A stretch of 64,000 nt of DNA from Bacillus alkalicellulosilyticus. Lineage in GTDB: Bacteria > Bacillota > Bacilli > Bacillales > Bacillaceae_F. The first letter of the stretch is position 1. Each line of letters starts with the position of its first letter. The DNA lies in the NCBI RefSeq assembly GCF_002019795.1, contig NZ_KV917381.1:1795210-1859209 (forward strand), written 5' to 3'. A program made the position numbers and the translations under genes. Shown in pieces: positions 35,210 through 43,345 of this stretch. The notes under the pieces were generated by a model. It saw only the letters and a program-made list of their open reading frames with translations, did no database searches and was not told the origin of the DNA.

Positions 35210-36118
35210 GTGGAAGGATACGGACAACAGTTACAAGCATGGGTACAGCAAGTAAACGTGTTGTGGGATGAACAAAAAGCAGAGTTGGAACAAAGAGTAG
35301 GAGAAGAAGCCACGCGTGAGTTTGAACTTGCATTAGTGCAGTTAACAGAAAAAGTAAACTCGGATGACAGGGGCCAAGTTGAGGAAGAACTCTTTGAATC
35401 AGCTCATACTCTTTATCACAAATGGCAAGAAATGACCGAGGAAAACCGTAAAGAAATCAAATCAATGCTCGGCATCAGTGGAGGAAAGGGACCTGTTACA
35501 ATAGGAGGTCATACGTTACCACCACTCCCTTATGATTATGCGGCATTAGAGCCTTATATTGAAAAAGAAATTATGCAGTTACATCATACTAAACATCACC
35601 AAAGCTATGTAGATGGCTTAAATAAAGCTGAAAAAGAGCTTCAAAAAGCTCGTAAAACAGGAAACTTTGACCTCGTAAAACATTGGGAGAGGGAGCTTGC
35701 ATTTCACGGAGCGGGTCATTATTTGCATACAATTTTTTGGAATGTCATGAGCCCAAGAGGTGGCGGGGAACCTAAAGGTGACATTGCGGATTACATTAAA
35801 CGCGATTTTGGTTCATTCGATCAATTTAAGAAACACTTCTCCGAAGCAGCAAAAAATGTTGAAGCAGTAGGCTGGGCCATATTAGTATGGGCTCCTCGTT
35901 CACACCGTCTTGAAATCCTGACAGCCGAAAAACATCAAAATTTAAGTCAATGGGATGTCATCCCTTTATTGCCACTTGATGTGTGGGAACATGCGTACTA
36001 TTTACAATATAAAAATGAACGAGCGGAATACGTAAAAAATTGGTGGAATGTCGTGAATTGGCCACATGTCAATGAACGATTCCAACAAGCAAGTAGAATA
36101 ATGTGGACTCCTTATTAA
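35210..36118 (+). CDS. sodF: Iron/manganese superoxide dismutase with N-terminal extension (SodF type)
   Basis: The enzyme converts superoxide to oxygen and hydrogen peroxide. Of the 302 residues, the first 95 or so form a charged helical extension (ELEQRVGEEATREFELALVQ, a probable coiled coil) before the SOD fold begins at GHTLPPLPYDY. Metal ligands are H125 in QLHHTKHH, the His of YLHTIFW, and the Asp and His of LPLDVWEHAYYL. A glycine four residues before the second ligand resembles Mn-type enzymes, but metal use cannot be decided from sequence. The start is a GTG behind AAGGAGG. B. subtilis SodF has the same kind of extension. There is no secretion signal. Confidence 0.9.
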   Translation: MEGYGQQLQAWVQQVNVLWDEQKAELEQRVGEEATREFELALVQLTEKVNSDDRGQVEEELFESAHTLYHKWQEMTEENRKEIKSMLGISGGKGPVTIGGHTLPPLPYDYAALEPYIEKEIMQLHHTKHHQSYVDGLNKAEKELQKARKTGNFDLVKHWERELAFHGAGHYLHTIFWNVMSPRGGGEPKGDIADYIKRDFGSFDQFKKHFSEAAKNVEAVGWAILVWAPRSHRLEILTAEKHQNLSQWDVIPLLPLDVWEHAYYLQYKNERAEYVKNWWNVVNWPHVNERFQQASRIMWTPY

Positions 36119-36156
36119 TCAACTATAATAACATTAAGAAGATGCGACAAAAGGTA

Positions 36157-36197
36157 GAGGGCACTGAAAAAGTTTTTAACTTTTTCAGTGGCTTCCA
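36157..36197. repeat. Short palindromic copy of the ACTGAAAAAGTT repeat family
   Basis: GAGGGCACTGAAAAAGTT and AACTTTTTCAGTGGCTTCC face each other across three T's. These are the two end sequences of the element at 5715-5901, including its distinct flanks GAGGGC and GGAAGC. It immediately follows a half copy (GCGACAAAAGGT) of the other terminator family and could itself act as the sodF terminator. Confidence 0.6.
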
Positions 36198-36275
36198 AAA
36201 GATAATCTTAGTCCCACCACATATACATAAAGCTATTTTTGTAGGAAAACATAAAGGAGGAGGAGGGATAATCAT

Positions 36276-36395
36276 ATGGACAATACCCATGAGTTTGTAG
36301 AACAGTTACATGATAAACAAAAAAAGGACGAGCAAAACCGTAAGCGTCAAGGACACGGAAAGCCTAGTAAAAAGCTTCCGAACAAACAACATTAA
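36276..36395 (+). CDS. DUF4023-like small basic protein, 39 residues
   Basis: The tiny protein begins MDNTHEFVEQLHDKQKKDEQ and ends KPSKKLPNKQH. Its length, start and basic Lys/Gln-rich end fit the DUF4023 family of small Bacillus proteins, which have no known function. A very strong ribosome site (AAAGGAGGAGGAGG) lies upstream, and a perfect terminator hairpin follows the stop directly. Confidence 0.78.
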   Translation: MDNTHEFVEQLHDKQKKDEQNRKRQGHGKPSKKLPNKQH

Positions 36396-36421
36396 AAAGC
36401 CGCCATCTTGGCGGTTTTTTT
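36396..36421 (+). terminator. Terminator of the DUF4023 gene
   Basis: GCCGCC/GGCGGT stem around ATCTT, followed by seven T's, right after the stop codon. Confidence 0.88.
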
Positions 36422-36442
36422 GTTAAGTAAATTCAGTGAAAG

Positions 36443-36478
36443 GGAAAACTCCTGTCCATTTGATAACGAACAGGAGCT
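36443..36478 (-). terminator. Terminator of the minus-strand phosphodiesterase-like gene
   Basis: On the minus strand, CTCCTGT and ACAGGAG enclose a 13-base loop and are followed by TTTTCCC. It lies about 45 bases downstream of the stop of the gene at 36520. Confidence 0.65.
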
Positions 36479-36519
36479 TCAATGAAATTTTCAGCGCTAT
36501 TTTGTACTTGATAGGAATG

Positions 36520-38094
36520 TTAGTTTCCTTCCATAATATCAATAATATATTGTTTTAAATCCTTCATTCGTATATCCTCTAGCGTTTTATCTGTCCCAGC
36601 TATTACGATGGCAGCTAGTGTATCGTTTTTATGGACTCCACCATGTTCACCACCATCGACATGTAAAGGGGCTCCTTCAGATTTAAAGGTATGTCCTGGT
36701 TTAGCGGCAAGAATGATCGAAGCCGGTTCATGACTAGTGTGAGCACTATACAATTGATTTAATACATCAGGATAATCGACATACTTTATTTCCTGGTTGT
36801 CTTGGTCCATTTGTAAAGTAACGATGTCTTCATTACCTTCCCATTCCCATGACTGGTCGTAACGGTCCGTCCATTCATCTCCTGGTTTAAAACGGAAATC
36901 ATCTTGATAGTCTGGTGAAATGACATGAATCCAGTTTCCATCTTTCCAAGAGGCAAGGGCGATACGACTATCAATTACTGCTGTTTCCGCAAGTTCAGGA
37001 ATGTATTCTTCAAAACCAAAAGGATAGACATAGGACATTCGGTGATTATTGGCAAAAGCAAGTTGACCATCTGTTAACGATTCAGTTAATGGTGTTATTG
37101 GGTAATCAGCATATATTCTATCTAAATCTATGGCCATTTCATCTTCATTATCGATTAGCTTATCTTGGCCGTGGTCTCCAATGATAATAAATACGTTCTC
37201 TTCAAGGGCTTGTTCCCAACTTGGATAACTATTTAAAATGTCTTGAAACAAATGCTCAGCTTTTTCAAAGCCAACCCGGTAATGTGGACTCTTCCTGTGA
37301 GCTTCTTTATCAAAGTTTGGTAAAAATACAGTCAGAAAGTCAGGTTGTTCCCCTTGTTTTATTAACTCAGAAACAACTTCTACGGAGAACTCATCGTTTA
37401 GTCCAAAAGCAGAAAATATAGAATCAGGAAGCTTTTTATCCTTAATTACTTTCGGTTTAACGGCACTTCCAAAAGCAAGCAAGTCAGGTCCCTTCGTTTG
37501 TAATGACCCATGCACTTCCATCCATTGATCGAGAACGGTTGGTAGTGTCATTCTATGAGTTGTATTGCCTCGATATAATAAAAAATTCACTGAACCTGTT
37601 GTATAATTGCGGTTTTGTAGTTCTTCAAAGATGGTTGTGGACTGCTCGCTTAGATGGGTATTGTTTAAATGATATAAAGAATCAATTAACGTTTGCTTCG
37701 TTCCTAGTTTTGCTACTTTTTCAAGTGTAGACCCGTAATCGACAATTCGATTTTCGTCTTGTTTATACCAAACTAATCCAGGAATACCATGTTGGTGGGG
37801 CATTTCCCCTGTAATTAACGTACTTTCAATAACAACTGACATAGAGGGGAATGGGGTAACAAGATCTTTGTAATATTGTCCATTGTTTATTAGAAACTCA
37901 AGAGCAGGGATATTTCCTTTTTCCATACTATTATCAACAAGGGAGCCCATCATCGAATCAATCATGACGAGTACTACTTTTTTTTGAGGGTCTTTATCAT
38001 TTTTTTCTATTTGTTGAATGGAAGCACCATCTTCATTGTTTCCTCCGCAACCTACTAACAGAGCTATCATGATAATACAAATCATAAACCTCAT
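36520..38094 (-). CDS. Alkaline-phosphatase-superfamily phosphodiesterase-like lipoprotein
   Basis: The 524-residue protein has a lipoprotein signal (lipobox LLVG-C at about residue 16) and is probably anchored outside the membrane. Its body belongs to the type I phosphodiesterase/nucleotide pyrophosphatase (AlkP) family: metal Asp in VLVMIDSMMGS, a nucleophile region FPSMSVVIESTLITG (Ser or Thr), HQHGIPGLVWY, a later metal site in FLPNFDKEAH, FIIIGDHGQDK and a C-terminal VDGGEHGG. The substrate is unknown; phosphodiester or phosphonate compounds are possible. It begins behind AGGAG and follows the DUF421 gene after 18 bases, forming a two-gene minus-strand operon. Confidence 0.87.
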   Translation of the reverse strand: MRFMICIIMIALLVGCGGNNEDGASIQQIEKNDKDPQKKVVLVMIDSMMGSLVDNSMEKGNIPALEFLINNGQYYKDLVTPFPSMSVVIESTLITGEMPHQHGIPGLVWYKQDENRIVDYGSTLEKVAKLGTKQTLIDSLYHLNNTHLSEQSTTIFEELQNRNYTTGSVNFLLYRGNTTHRMTLPTVLDQWMEVHGSLQTKGPDLLAFGSAVKPKVIKDKKLPDSIFSAFGLNDEFSVEVVSELIKQGEQPDFLTVFLPNFDKEAHRKSPHYRVGFEKAEHLFQDILNSYPSWEQALEENVFIIIGDHGQDKLIDNEDEMAIDLDRIYADYPITPLTESLTDGQLAFANNHRMSYVYPFGFEEYIPELAETAVIDSRIALASWKDGNWIHVISPDYQDDFRFKPGDEWTDRYDQSWEWEGNEDIVTLQMDQDNQEIKYVDYPDVLNQLYSAHTSHEPASIILAAKPGHTFKSEGAPLHVDGGEHGGVHKNDTLAAIVIAGTDKTLEDIRMKDLKQYIIDIMEGN

Positions 38095-38112
38095 ACGACC
38101 ACTCCTTCGTTA

Positions 38113-38793
38113 TTAGTATGTAGAAAGAAATAAGTCATCACCTTCAAGCCATTCAGCCAGCAGTACATCCTTTGTTCGGTTGATTCCATGATTACGTAAC
38201 TGTTGAGATAACCACTCTTGATTAAATCCAGCTTCCTGTAAGTTATCATATAAGATTTGACCATCTGTAATTAAAGTAATAGGCATGAATACAGGTTTGG
38301 CTTCAATATTTATGTCTTTTTTGGTAGGCGGCTCATATTGAGCTTTTTTAATAATACTAATAGCCCCTGTAGGTTCAAGGATTGCATACTCGACTACACG
38401 GATTGAAAAAACATCTTTTTGCCGTAATAAGTGTTGGAGCTGGTTTAAATCCAATCGATTTTTCTTGAGTTGTTGGTAATCAATTTTACCCTTTCTGATG
38501 ACCACTGCTGGATTTCCTTCTAGAATATTTCGGCTTTTCTTGTATTTTTGGGTAACCATTTCAATCGTATAGATTAATGTACCCCAAATGGTAATCGCAT
38601 ATAACACATAATGAATGCCAATTTCTTTATCATAAATTGCATTCCCAACCAACTCTCCTAGAATAAGAGCTGAAATAAAATCAAACGGAGTTAATTGGGT
38701 AATTTGAGTTTTCCCCAATACTTTTGTCATCCCGAGTAAAGCAAAAAAACCAACAACGAGTTCTAATGATAAAGCAAAAAAGTTGGTGTTCAC
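38113..38793 (-). CDS. YetF-family DUF421 membrane protein (first of three)
   Basis: The 226-residue protein has three N-terminal transmembrane segments (LSLELVVGFFALLGM; FDFISALILGELVGNAI; HYVLYAITIWGTLIYTI) followed by two YetF soluble subdomains. The first contains NPAVVIRKGKIDYQQLKKNRL and the second PITLITDGQILYDNLQEAGF. The GTG at 38793 is preferred because AGGAGA lies seven bases upstream; an in-frame ATG at 38841 has only a weak site. Upstream of the phosphodiesterase gene in the same operon. Two other DUF421 proteins lie at 42445 and 43686, on either side of the 3' end of the second spoVA locus. Confidence 0.88.
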   Translation of the reverse strand: MNTNFFALSLELVVGFFALLGMTKVLGKTQITQLTPFDFISALILGELVGNAIYDKEIGIHYVLYAITIWGTLIYTIEMVTQKYKKSRNILEGNPAVVIRKGKIDYQQLKKNRLDLNQLQHLLRQKDVFSIRVVEYAILEPTGAISIIKKAQYEPPTKKDINIEAKPVFMPITLITDGQILYDNLQEAGFNQEWLSQQLRNHGINRTKDVLLAEWLEGDDLFLSTY

Positions 38794-38867
38794 ACTAATA
38801 TCTCCTAAAAAAGAATAACTTCCTTCTTTTACTATTTGCATGACTTTCCATTTTTAATCAGAGAAAG

Positions 38868-38915
38868 CCACTAAAAAAGGATAAATCAACTTTTACAGTG
38901 GCTTTTTACTTTTAT
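38868..38915. repeat. Third copy of the GCCACTGAAAAAG repeat family
   Basis: AAAGCCACTAAAAAAGG and CTTTTACAGTGGCTTTTT face each other across ATAAATCAA. The internal AAATCAACTTTT stretch matches the left arm of the element at 5715. It lies between two minus-strand genes and can form a terminator-like hairpin in either direction. Confidence 0.6.
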
Positions 38916-38950
38916 TTTCAATGGCTTTTCTTAGAGTTGGATCTAGCTTT

Positions 38951-39466
38951 TTAATACCTTTCTCTCATTTTCACAAGGAGATTATCAAGGTCTTTAACAA
39001 CTTGCCTTGAGGAAGATATCAACAATCCTGCTTCGCTTTGGATATCATCTGGAACGCCACGAAATACTTTTTTTAGGTCTCCGTTAGCTGTCGTCCAATG
39101 CCGTTCTAAATAATCTTGATAGATGCGCCAGTAGTAATAAATCGCTTCAATTTCGTTTACAGAAAAAGCAGAGCTTAGCTCTTTATCAGTTAATCCACTA
39201 TCTTTTGGGGCTTGTTCGATATAAAAGGGCTTAATGGCTTTTGTCTGTTCATAAACAGCATCACGTAGTGAAAAGGCTCGTACAAAAACATAATTCCGCC
39301 TTTGTTCAATGATTTCCGATGTATCTATCGTAGTCGCATTTGCAGCGATTTGGTCCTTTAAGTCAAGAGTAAGAAGGGTTAATTTTCTTAAGTGTTTGAG
39401 TCCAATAAAACCAATACAACATAAAAGGATTACTACGAATAAAATCGTAAAAGTTAACCAGTCCAT
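38951..39466 (-). CDS. Hypothetical membrane-anchored protein divergent from the second spoVA locus
   Basis: The 171-residue protein has one N-terminal transmembrane helix (LTFTILFVVILLCCIGFIGL) and a helical cytoplasmic domain with ALRDAV-like and YYYWRIYQDYLERHW segments, ending KDLDNLLVKMRERY. I do not recognise the family. The ATG at 39466 is supported by GAGGTG; the frame is open 40 residues further (to 39586), but that extension overlaps the start of the divergent DUF1657 gene and lacks a ribosome site. Being divergent from the spoVA2 operon across 93 bases, it may share its regulation. Confidence 0.72.
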   Translation of the reverse strand: MDWLTFTILFVVILLCCIGFIGLKHLRKLTLLTLDLKDQIAANATTIDTSEIIEQRRNYVFVRAFSLRDAVYEQTKAIKPFYIEQAPKDSGLTDKELSSAFSVNEIEAIYYYWRIYQDYLERHWTTANGDLKKVFRGVPDDIQSEAGLLISSSRQVVKDLDNLLVKMRERY

Positions 39467-39559
39467 TTTGACACCTCGATTTTCCATTATTTGTATCTTT
39501 AAAATTATATAAAGAATGCATCCTATATATGAACTTAAAACAAGAAAGGGGTAATTATC

Positions 39560-39766
39560 GTGACTGTAGCAACTCAAGTTCAACAAACATTAGCAGGATT
39601 AAAAAGTGCCCAGGCCAGCTTAGAAACGTTTGCACTTCAAACACAAAATCAACAAGCTAAACAAATGTACCAGAATTTAGCTCAACAAACGCAGGGGATT
39701 GTAGATACCCTTGAACCAAGGTTACAAGAAATTCAACAAGAAGAACCTCAATACAGACAACAGTAA
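39560..39766 (+). CDS. DUF1657 protein, first gene of the spoVA2mob-type operon
   Basis: The 68-residue helical protein begins MTVATQVQQTLAGLKSAQAS and contains ETFALQTQNQQAKQMYQ, the DUF1657 signature. In Bacilli with highly heat-resistant spores, the spoVA2mob operon opens with such a gene. The start is a GTG behind AAAGGGG. A sigma-G-like -10 (CATCCTA at 39519-39525) lies upstream, but I find no convincing -35. A second DUF1657 gene (42211) and a DUF1657-like domain at the end of 2Duf repeat the same fold later in the operon. Confidence 0.88.
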   Translation: MTVATQVQQTLAGLKSAQASLETFALQTQNQQAKQMYQNLAQQTQGIVDTLEPRLQEIQQEEPQYRQQ

Positions 39767-39903
39767 AACAAATTTAGGCTGATGGCAACGTGGAGTCATT
39801 AGCCATTTTTAAAAAGATAGAGCAACTATGGTCTATTACATAAAAAGCAACTCGATTTACCATACTATCGATAATAAATTTTTACAAAAGGAAGTGGGAA
39901 GTC

Positions 39904-40332
39904 ATGAGATACCTTCTTGTCTTACTGGTGTCAGTGGCCACCTTAACTGCTTGTGGTTTTGGGACACAACAAACCACACCTCCTCTTCAACTAGGGGATG
40001 AGGCCATTGTTAATCAAAAGATGGCTGATGAAGCCAAAAAAATCATACTCTCGATGGATGAAGTGATTGAGGTTGTGGGTGTAAGCCACAAGGATAACAT
40101 TTATATTGCGCCAACTGTAACCCATTTTAACAGATTACGTTTAGAAACGATTCGGAAAACTGGTTTTAACAAAATTAAAAAAAGATACCCGGACGCAACA
40201 GTATTTCTGACGACAGATAAGAAATTAGTGATGGAATTAGATAAATTAGAACAGGATTTAAAAGCGCAACAAATCAGTGAGGAAACGTTAGAAAAAAGGT
40301 TAACTAAGATAGAAGATGATATGAAAGGATAA
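39904..40332 (+). CDS. YhcN/YlaJ-type sporulation lipoprotein
   Basis: The 142-residue protein has a lipoprotein signal with lipobox TLTA-C at residue 17. The remaining domain (DEAKKIILSMDEVIEVVGVSH ... KIKKRYPDATVFLTTDKKL) matches the YhcN/YlaJ family of spore-membrane lipoproteins, ending in a charged coiled helix (LEKRLTKIEDDMKG). It occupies the second position of the spoVA2mob operon, as in described examples. Its role in spore resistance or germination is not defined at the molecular level. Confidence 0.88.
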   Translation: MRYLLVLLVSVATLTACGFGTQQTTPPLQLGDEAIVNQKMADEAKKIILSMDEVIEVVGVSHKDNIYIAPTVTHFNRLRLETIRKTGFNKIKKRYPDATVFLTTDKKLVMELDKLEQDLKAQQISEETLEKRLTKIEDDMKG

Positions 40333-40354
40333 CTACATGAATTGAGGGATGATG

Positions 40355-40834
40355 ATGTCAGACCAAAAAAAGAAAAACTTAACTCCCGTTCAGCAGGAAT
40401 ACCAAAAGCTTGCTAGTGAAAGGGAATTTAAAAGACCAGTTTTTAAAAATTGTATTCGTGCTTTTTTTATTGGTGGATTGATTTGCTTACTAGGTCAGTT
40501 TGTACAAACAGGCTTTATTCATTATTTTGAATTTACAGAAAGAACAGCAGGAAATCCTACGGTTGCAGTCATGATTTTTATAGCTGTTTTATTAACGGGG
40601 TTTGGTGTATATGACAGGATTGCACAATTTGCAGGAGCGGGAACAGCTGTCCCTGTTACAGGATTTGCGAACTCAGTCGCAAGTGCAGCAATTGAACACC
40701 GAACAGAAGGATATGTATTAGGTGTTGGTGGCAATATGTTTAAATTAGCGGGTTCGGTTATTGTTTTTGGAACGTTTGCCGCATTCGTTATAGCACTAAT
40801 TAAAACGATTTTAATCCAATGGGGGGGACTATAA
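40355..40834 (+). CDS. spoVAC: SpoVAC paralogue (SpoVAC2) of the spoVA2mob operon
   Basis: The 159-residue membrane protein parallels the canonical SpoVAC at 14673 in length and motifs (QFAGAGTAVPVTGFANSV, AIEHRTEGYVLGVGGNMFK) but differs at many positions, so it is a diverged paralogue rather than a recent copy. Three successive ATGs lie at 40349, 40352 and 40355; the last is best spaced from GAGGG. It should form part of a second dipicolinate channel. It overlaps spoVAD2 by one base. Confidence 0.93.
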   Translation: MSDQKKKNLTPVQQEYQKLASEREFKRPVFKNCIRAFFIGGLICLLGQFVQTGFIHYFEFTERTAGNPTVAVMIFIAVLLTGFGVYDRIAQFAGAGTAVPVTGFANSVASAAIEHRTEGYVLGVGGNMFKLAGSVIVFGTFAAFVIALIKTILIQWGGL

Positions 40835-41850
40835 TGCTTGTAGGTCATCGTTCATGGAGGTTTGACAAAAAGCCTGTCATTATTTCAACAGGTACAGTTG
40901 GTGGACCTTTTGAAGCAGACGGTAAAATACCAGAAGACTTTGATAAGCTTCATGACGACCTTTGGCTCGGCCAAGATTCCTATGAAAAGGCTCATAAGGT
41001 GTTATTAGAGGAAGCTTGCAGTGAAGCCATTGACAAAGCGATGATTACAAAAGAACAAGTCCAGTTCATGCTTGCTGGGGATTTAGTCAATCAAATCACT
41101 CCAAGTAGTTTTGCTAGTCGCACGTTAGGGATTCCGTATCTAGGTTTGTTTGGTGCTTGTTCTACTTCTATGGAGGGACTTGCCCTGTCAGCTTTTATTA
41201 TTAATGCCGGTGGGGCTGATTATATATTGACGGGTTCATCGAGTCACAATTCGGCTATTGAAAAACAATTTCGCTACCCGACTGAATATGGTGGACAAAA
41301 ACCGCCAACAGCTCAATGGACAGTAACAGGTGCAGGTGTAGGTCTCTTAGCGAAACAGGGAAACGGTCCAGTCGTAACATCGGCGACAATAGGAAGAGTA
41401 GTCGACATGGGCTTAAGTGACCCTTTTAATATGGGAGGAGCAATGGCTCCAGCCGCAGTAGACACAATTGAAGCTCATTTTCGAGACTTACAAATTGACC
41501 CCTCTCACTATGATTTAATTGCTACTGGCGATTTGGGACAAGTAGGTCATACGATAGCAAATGATTTATTGGTAAAGCATGGACTGAAGTTAGAGAAAGA
41601 GCAATTTCAAGATTGTGGATTAATGATTTATAAAGAAGACCAACCGGTATTTGCTGGGGCAAGTGGCTCAGGTTGCTCAGCTGCTGTGACGTATGGTCAT
41701 TTATTAAATCGAATGAAAAAAGGTGAAATAAAAAGAATGTTAATCGTCGCAACAGGAGCCCTTTTGTCTCCTTTATCGTTTCAGCAAAAAGAAACGATTC
41801 CTTGTATCGCTCATGCGGTGTCTATTGAAGCTGGAGGTGGTTTAACATGA
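40834..41850 (+). CDS. spoVAD: SpoVAD paralogue (SpoVAD2) of the spoVA2mob operon
   Basis: The 338-residue thiolase-fold protein has the same length as the canonical SpoVAD at 15149, with matching motifs: [58 protein letters not shown] and [20 protein letters not shown]. It is expected to bind dipicolinic acid. The ATG at 40834 overlaps the preceding stop (TAATG), with a GGGGGGG ribosome site. It overlaps spoVAEb2 by four bases. Confidence 0.94.
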   Translation: MLVGHRSWRFDKKPVIISTGTVGGPFEADGKIPEDFDKLHDDLWLGQDSYEKAHKVLLEEACSEAIDKAMITKEQVQFMLAGDLVNQITPSSFASRTLGIPYLGLFGACSTSMEGLALSAFIINAGGADYILTGSSSHNSAIEKQFRYPTEYGGQKPPTAQWTVTGAGVGLLAKQGNGPVVTSATIGRVVDMGLSDPFNMGGAMAPAAVDTIEAHFRDLQIDPSHYDLIATGDLGQVGHTIANDLLVKHGLKLEKEQFQDCGLMIYKEDQPVFAGASGSGCSAAVTYGHLLNRMKKGEIKRMLIVATGALLSPLSFQQKETIPCIAHAVSIEAGGGLT

Positions 41851-42197
41851 TATTTTTTTGGGCATTTGTCGTGGGTGGAATTATTTGTGTGATTGGACAA
41901 GTGTTAATGGATGTGGTGAAACTAACCCCTGCTCATACAATGAGTACCCTAGTTGTATCAGGGGCGGTCCTTGATGGATTAGGAGTATATGAACCACTTA
42001 TTGATTTTGCTGGGGCAGGGGCAACGGTACCAATTACGAGCTTTGGTAATGCTTTAGTCCACGGGGCAATGGCTGAGGCAGAAAGACATGGAATTGTTGG
42101 TGTATTAACAGGAATATTTGAAGTGACAAGCGCAGGTATTTCGGCAGCGATTATTTTTGGTTTCATTGCATCGTTAATCTTTAGACCAAAGGGATAA
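41847..42197 (+). CDS. spoVAEB: SpoVAEb paralogue of the spoVA2mob operon
   Basis: The 116-residue membrane protein parallels the canonical SpoVAEB at 16162: [39 protein letters not shown] and a C-terminal [11 protein letters not shown] that ends like the canonical FKPRG. No SpoVAA, AB, EA or AF counterpart accompanies this set, which is the composition known for spoVA2 loci. It is coupled to spoVAD2 by an overlap. Confidence 0.93.
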   Translation: MIFFWAFVVGGIICVIGQVLMDVVKLTPAHTMSTLVVSGAVLDGLGVYEPLIDFAGAGATVPITSFGNALVHGAMAEAERHGIVGVLTGIFEVTSAGISAAIIFGFIASLIFRPKG

Positions 42198-42210
42198 GAG
42201 GTGAAAGGGA

Positions 42211-42417
42211 ATGACAGTTGCTTCACAGGTCAAACAATGCTTATCAACCTTAAAGGGGATTGAAGCGACATTAGATACATTTTCGTTAGAGGCTAAAAAT
42301 GAGGAGACACGAAAAGTTTTTCATGAGACGTGTTTGCTAACGCGGAGAGTTATTGCTGATATCGAAGTGAGAACTGGGGAGTTAGAAAGAGAAGAGCCCC
42401 AGTATAAAGGATTTTAA
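42211..42417 (+). CDS. Second DUF1657 protein of the spoVA2mob operon
   Basis: The 68-residue helical protein begins MTVASQVKQCLSTLKGIEAT and ends EEPQYKGF. It resembles the first gene of the operon (MTVATQVQQ ... EEPQYRQQ), so the two are paralogues flanking the SpoVA subunits. A GAGGTGAAAGGG ribosome site precedes it. The function is unknown. Confidence 0.88.
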   Translation: MTVASQVKQCLSTLKGIEATLDTFSLEAKNEETRKVFHETCLLTRRVIADIEVRTGELEREEPQYKGF

Positions 42418-42444
42418 CGTTTACTAGAGGAAAGAGGTGATTAT

Positions 42445-43302
42445 GTGCCAGGTTGGTTAGAAGTCGTAATAAGAGCATCAGTTGGTGTGATTATAGTACT
42501 TTTTGCGTCAAAAGTATTAGTAAGAAAACCGGTGTCCCATCTAACCTATTTTGAATGGATTTCAATGGCTGCGGTGGCCATTATTGTTGCAATAGGCTCA
42601 TTTCAACTAACAATTCCTCCTGCTTTTATTATTTTATCTTTAGTGGTTTGGATCCTTGTTCCTTATTTTATTGATGTCCTGTCGATGAAGAGTCAAACGT
42701 TTAGAAACATGGTAAGAGGAAAAGGGATACCATTTATTAAAGACGGAAAAGTACTCGAGGATAACTTAAAAAAACAACGCTATTCATCTGATGAACTATT
42801 ATCCCAGCTCCGTTCAAAACAAGTATTTAAAGTAGCTGATGTGGAATTTGCCATACTAGAACCGAGTGGCGATATAAATGTTCTTTTAAAAAAGGATTAT
42901 CAACCGTTAACAGCGAGCGATATGCAAATTCCAGTTGCTCCCATTAAAGAGCCTGAAACGGTTGTTATGGATGGAAAAATCCTTGATGAGCCACTTTCAA
43001 CATTAGGATTTAACAGGAGATGGCTTGAACAAAAGCTTGAAAAGATGGGCGTGGCCATTGAAAATGTTTACCTGGGCCAGATCGATTCGTTTGGAGAAGT
43101 AACGGTCGATTTATTTGATGATAAGATTAAAGTACCACAGCCTGTTGAGAAACCTTTGCTGTTAGCTCAAATTAAAAAATGTCAAGCGGATTTAGAGGCG
43201 TTTGCCTTACAAACCGATAACGGGCAAGCTAAAAAAATGTATGAGCGCAATTCAAAGGAAATGCAGCAAGTGTTAACTAAAATAAAACCGTATCTAAAAT
43301 GA
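42445..43302 (+). CDS. 2Duf protein: YetF/DUF421 membrane domain fused to a DUF1657-like tail
   Basis: The 285-residue protein has three N-terminal transmembrane segments, the two YetF subdomains (GIPFIKDGKVLEDNLKKQRY and ETVVMDGKILDEPLSTLGF) and a C-terminal stretch of about 45 residues (ADLEAFALQTDNGQAKKMYE) that is clearly DUF1657-like. This combination is the 2Duf protein, a spoVA2mob product known to contribute strongly to spore heat resistance and slow germination. It starts at a GTG behind GAGGTG and is the last gene of the operon. The 117-bp tandem repeat array follows its stop. Confidence 0.92.
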   Translation: MPGWLEVVIRASVGVIIVLFASKVLVRKPVSHLTYFEWISMAAVAIIVAIGSFQLTIPPAFIILSLVVWILVPYFIDVLSMKSQTFRNMVRGKGIPFIKDGKVLEDNLKKQRYSSDELLSQLRSKQVFKVADVEFAILEPSGDINVLLKKDYQPLTASDMQIPVAPIKEPETVVMDGKILDEPLSTLGFNRRWLEQKLEKMGVAIENVYLGQIDSFGEVTVDLFDDKIKVPQPVEKPLLLAQIKKCQADLEAFALQTDNGQAKKMYERNSKEMQQVLTKIKPYLK

Positions 43303-43345
43303 TAAAAAACTAGAAAAAGGCGATTTTCCTTTTTCTAGTTTTTTT
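43303..43345. terminator. Terminator of the spoVA2mob operon (first unit of the repeat array)
   Basis: CTAGAAAAAGG (43310-43320) and CCTTTTTCTAG (43328-43338) form a perfect 11-bp stem around seven bases, followed by seven T's. The hairpin recurs, slightly shortened, in each following repeat unit. Confidence 0.88.
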
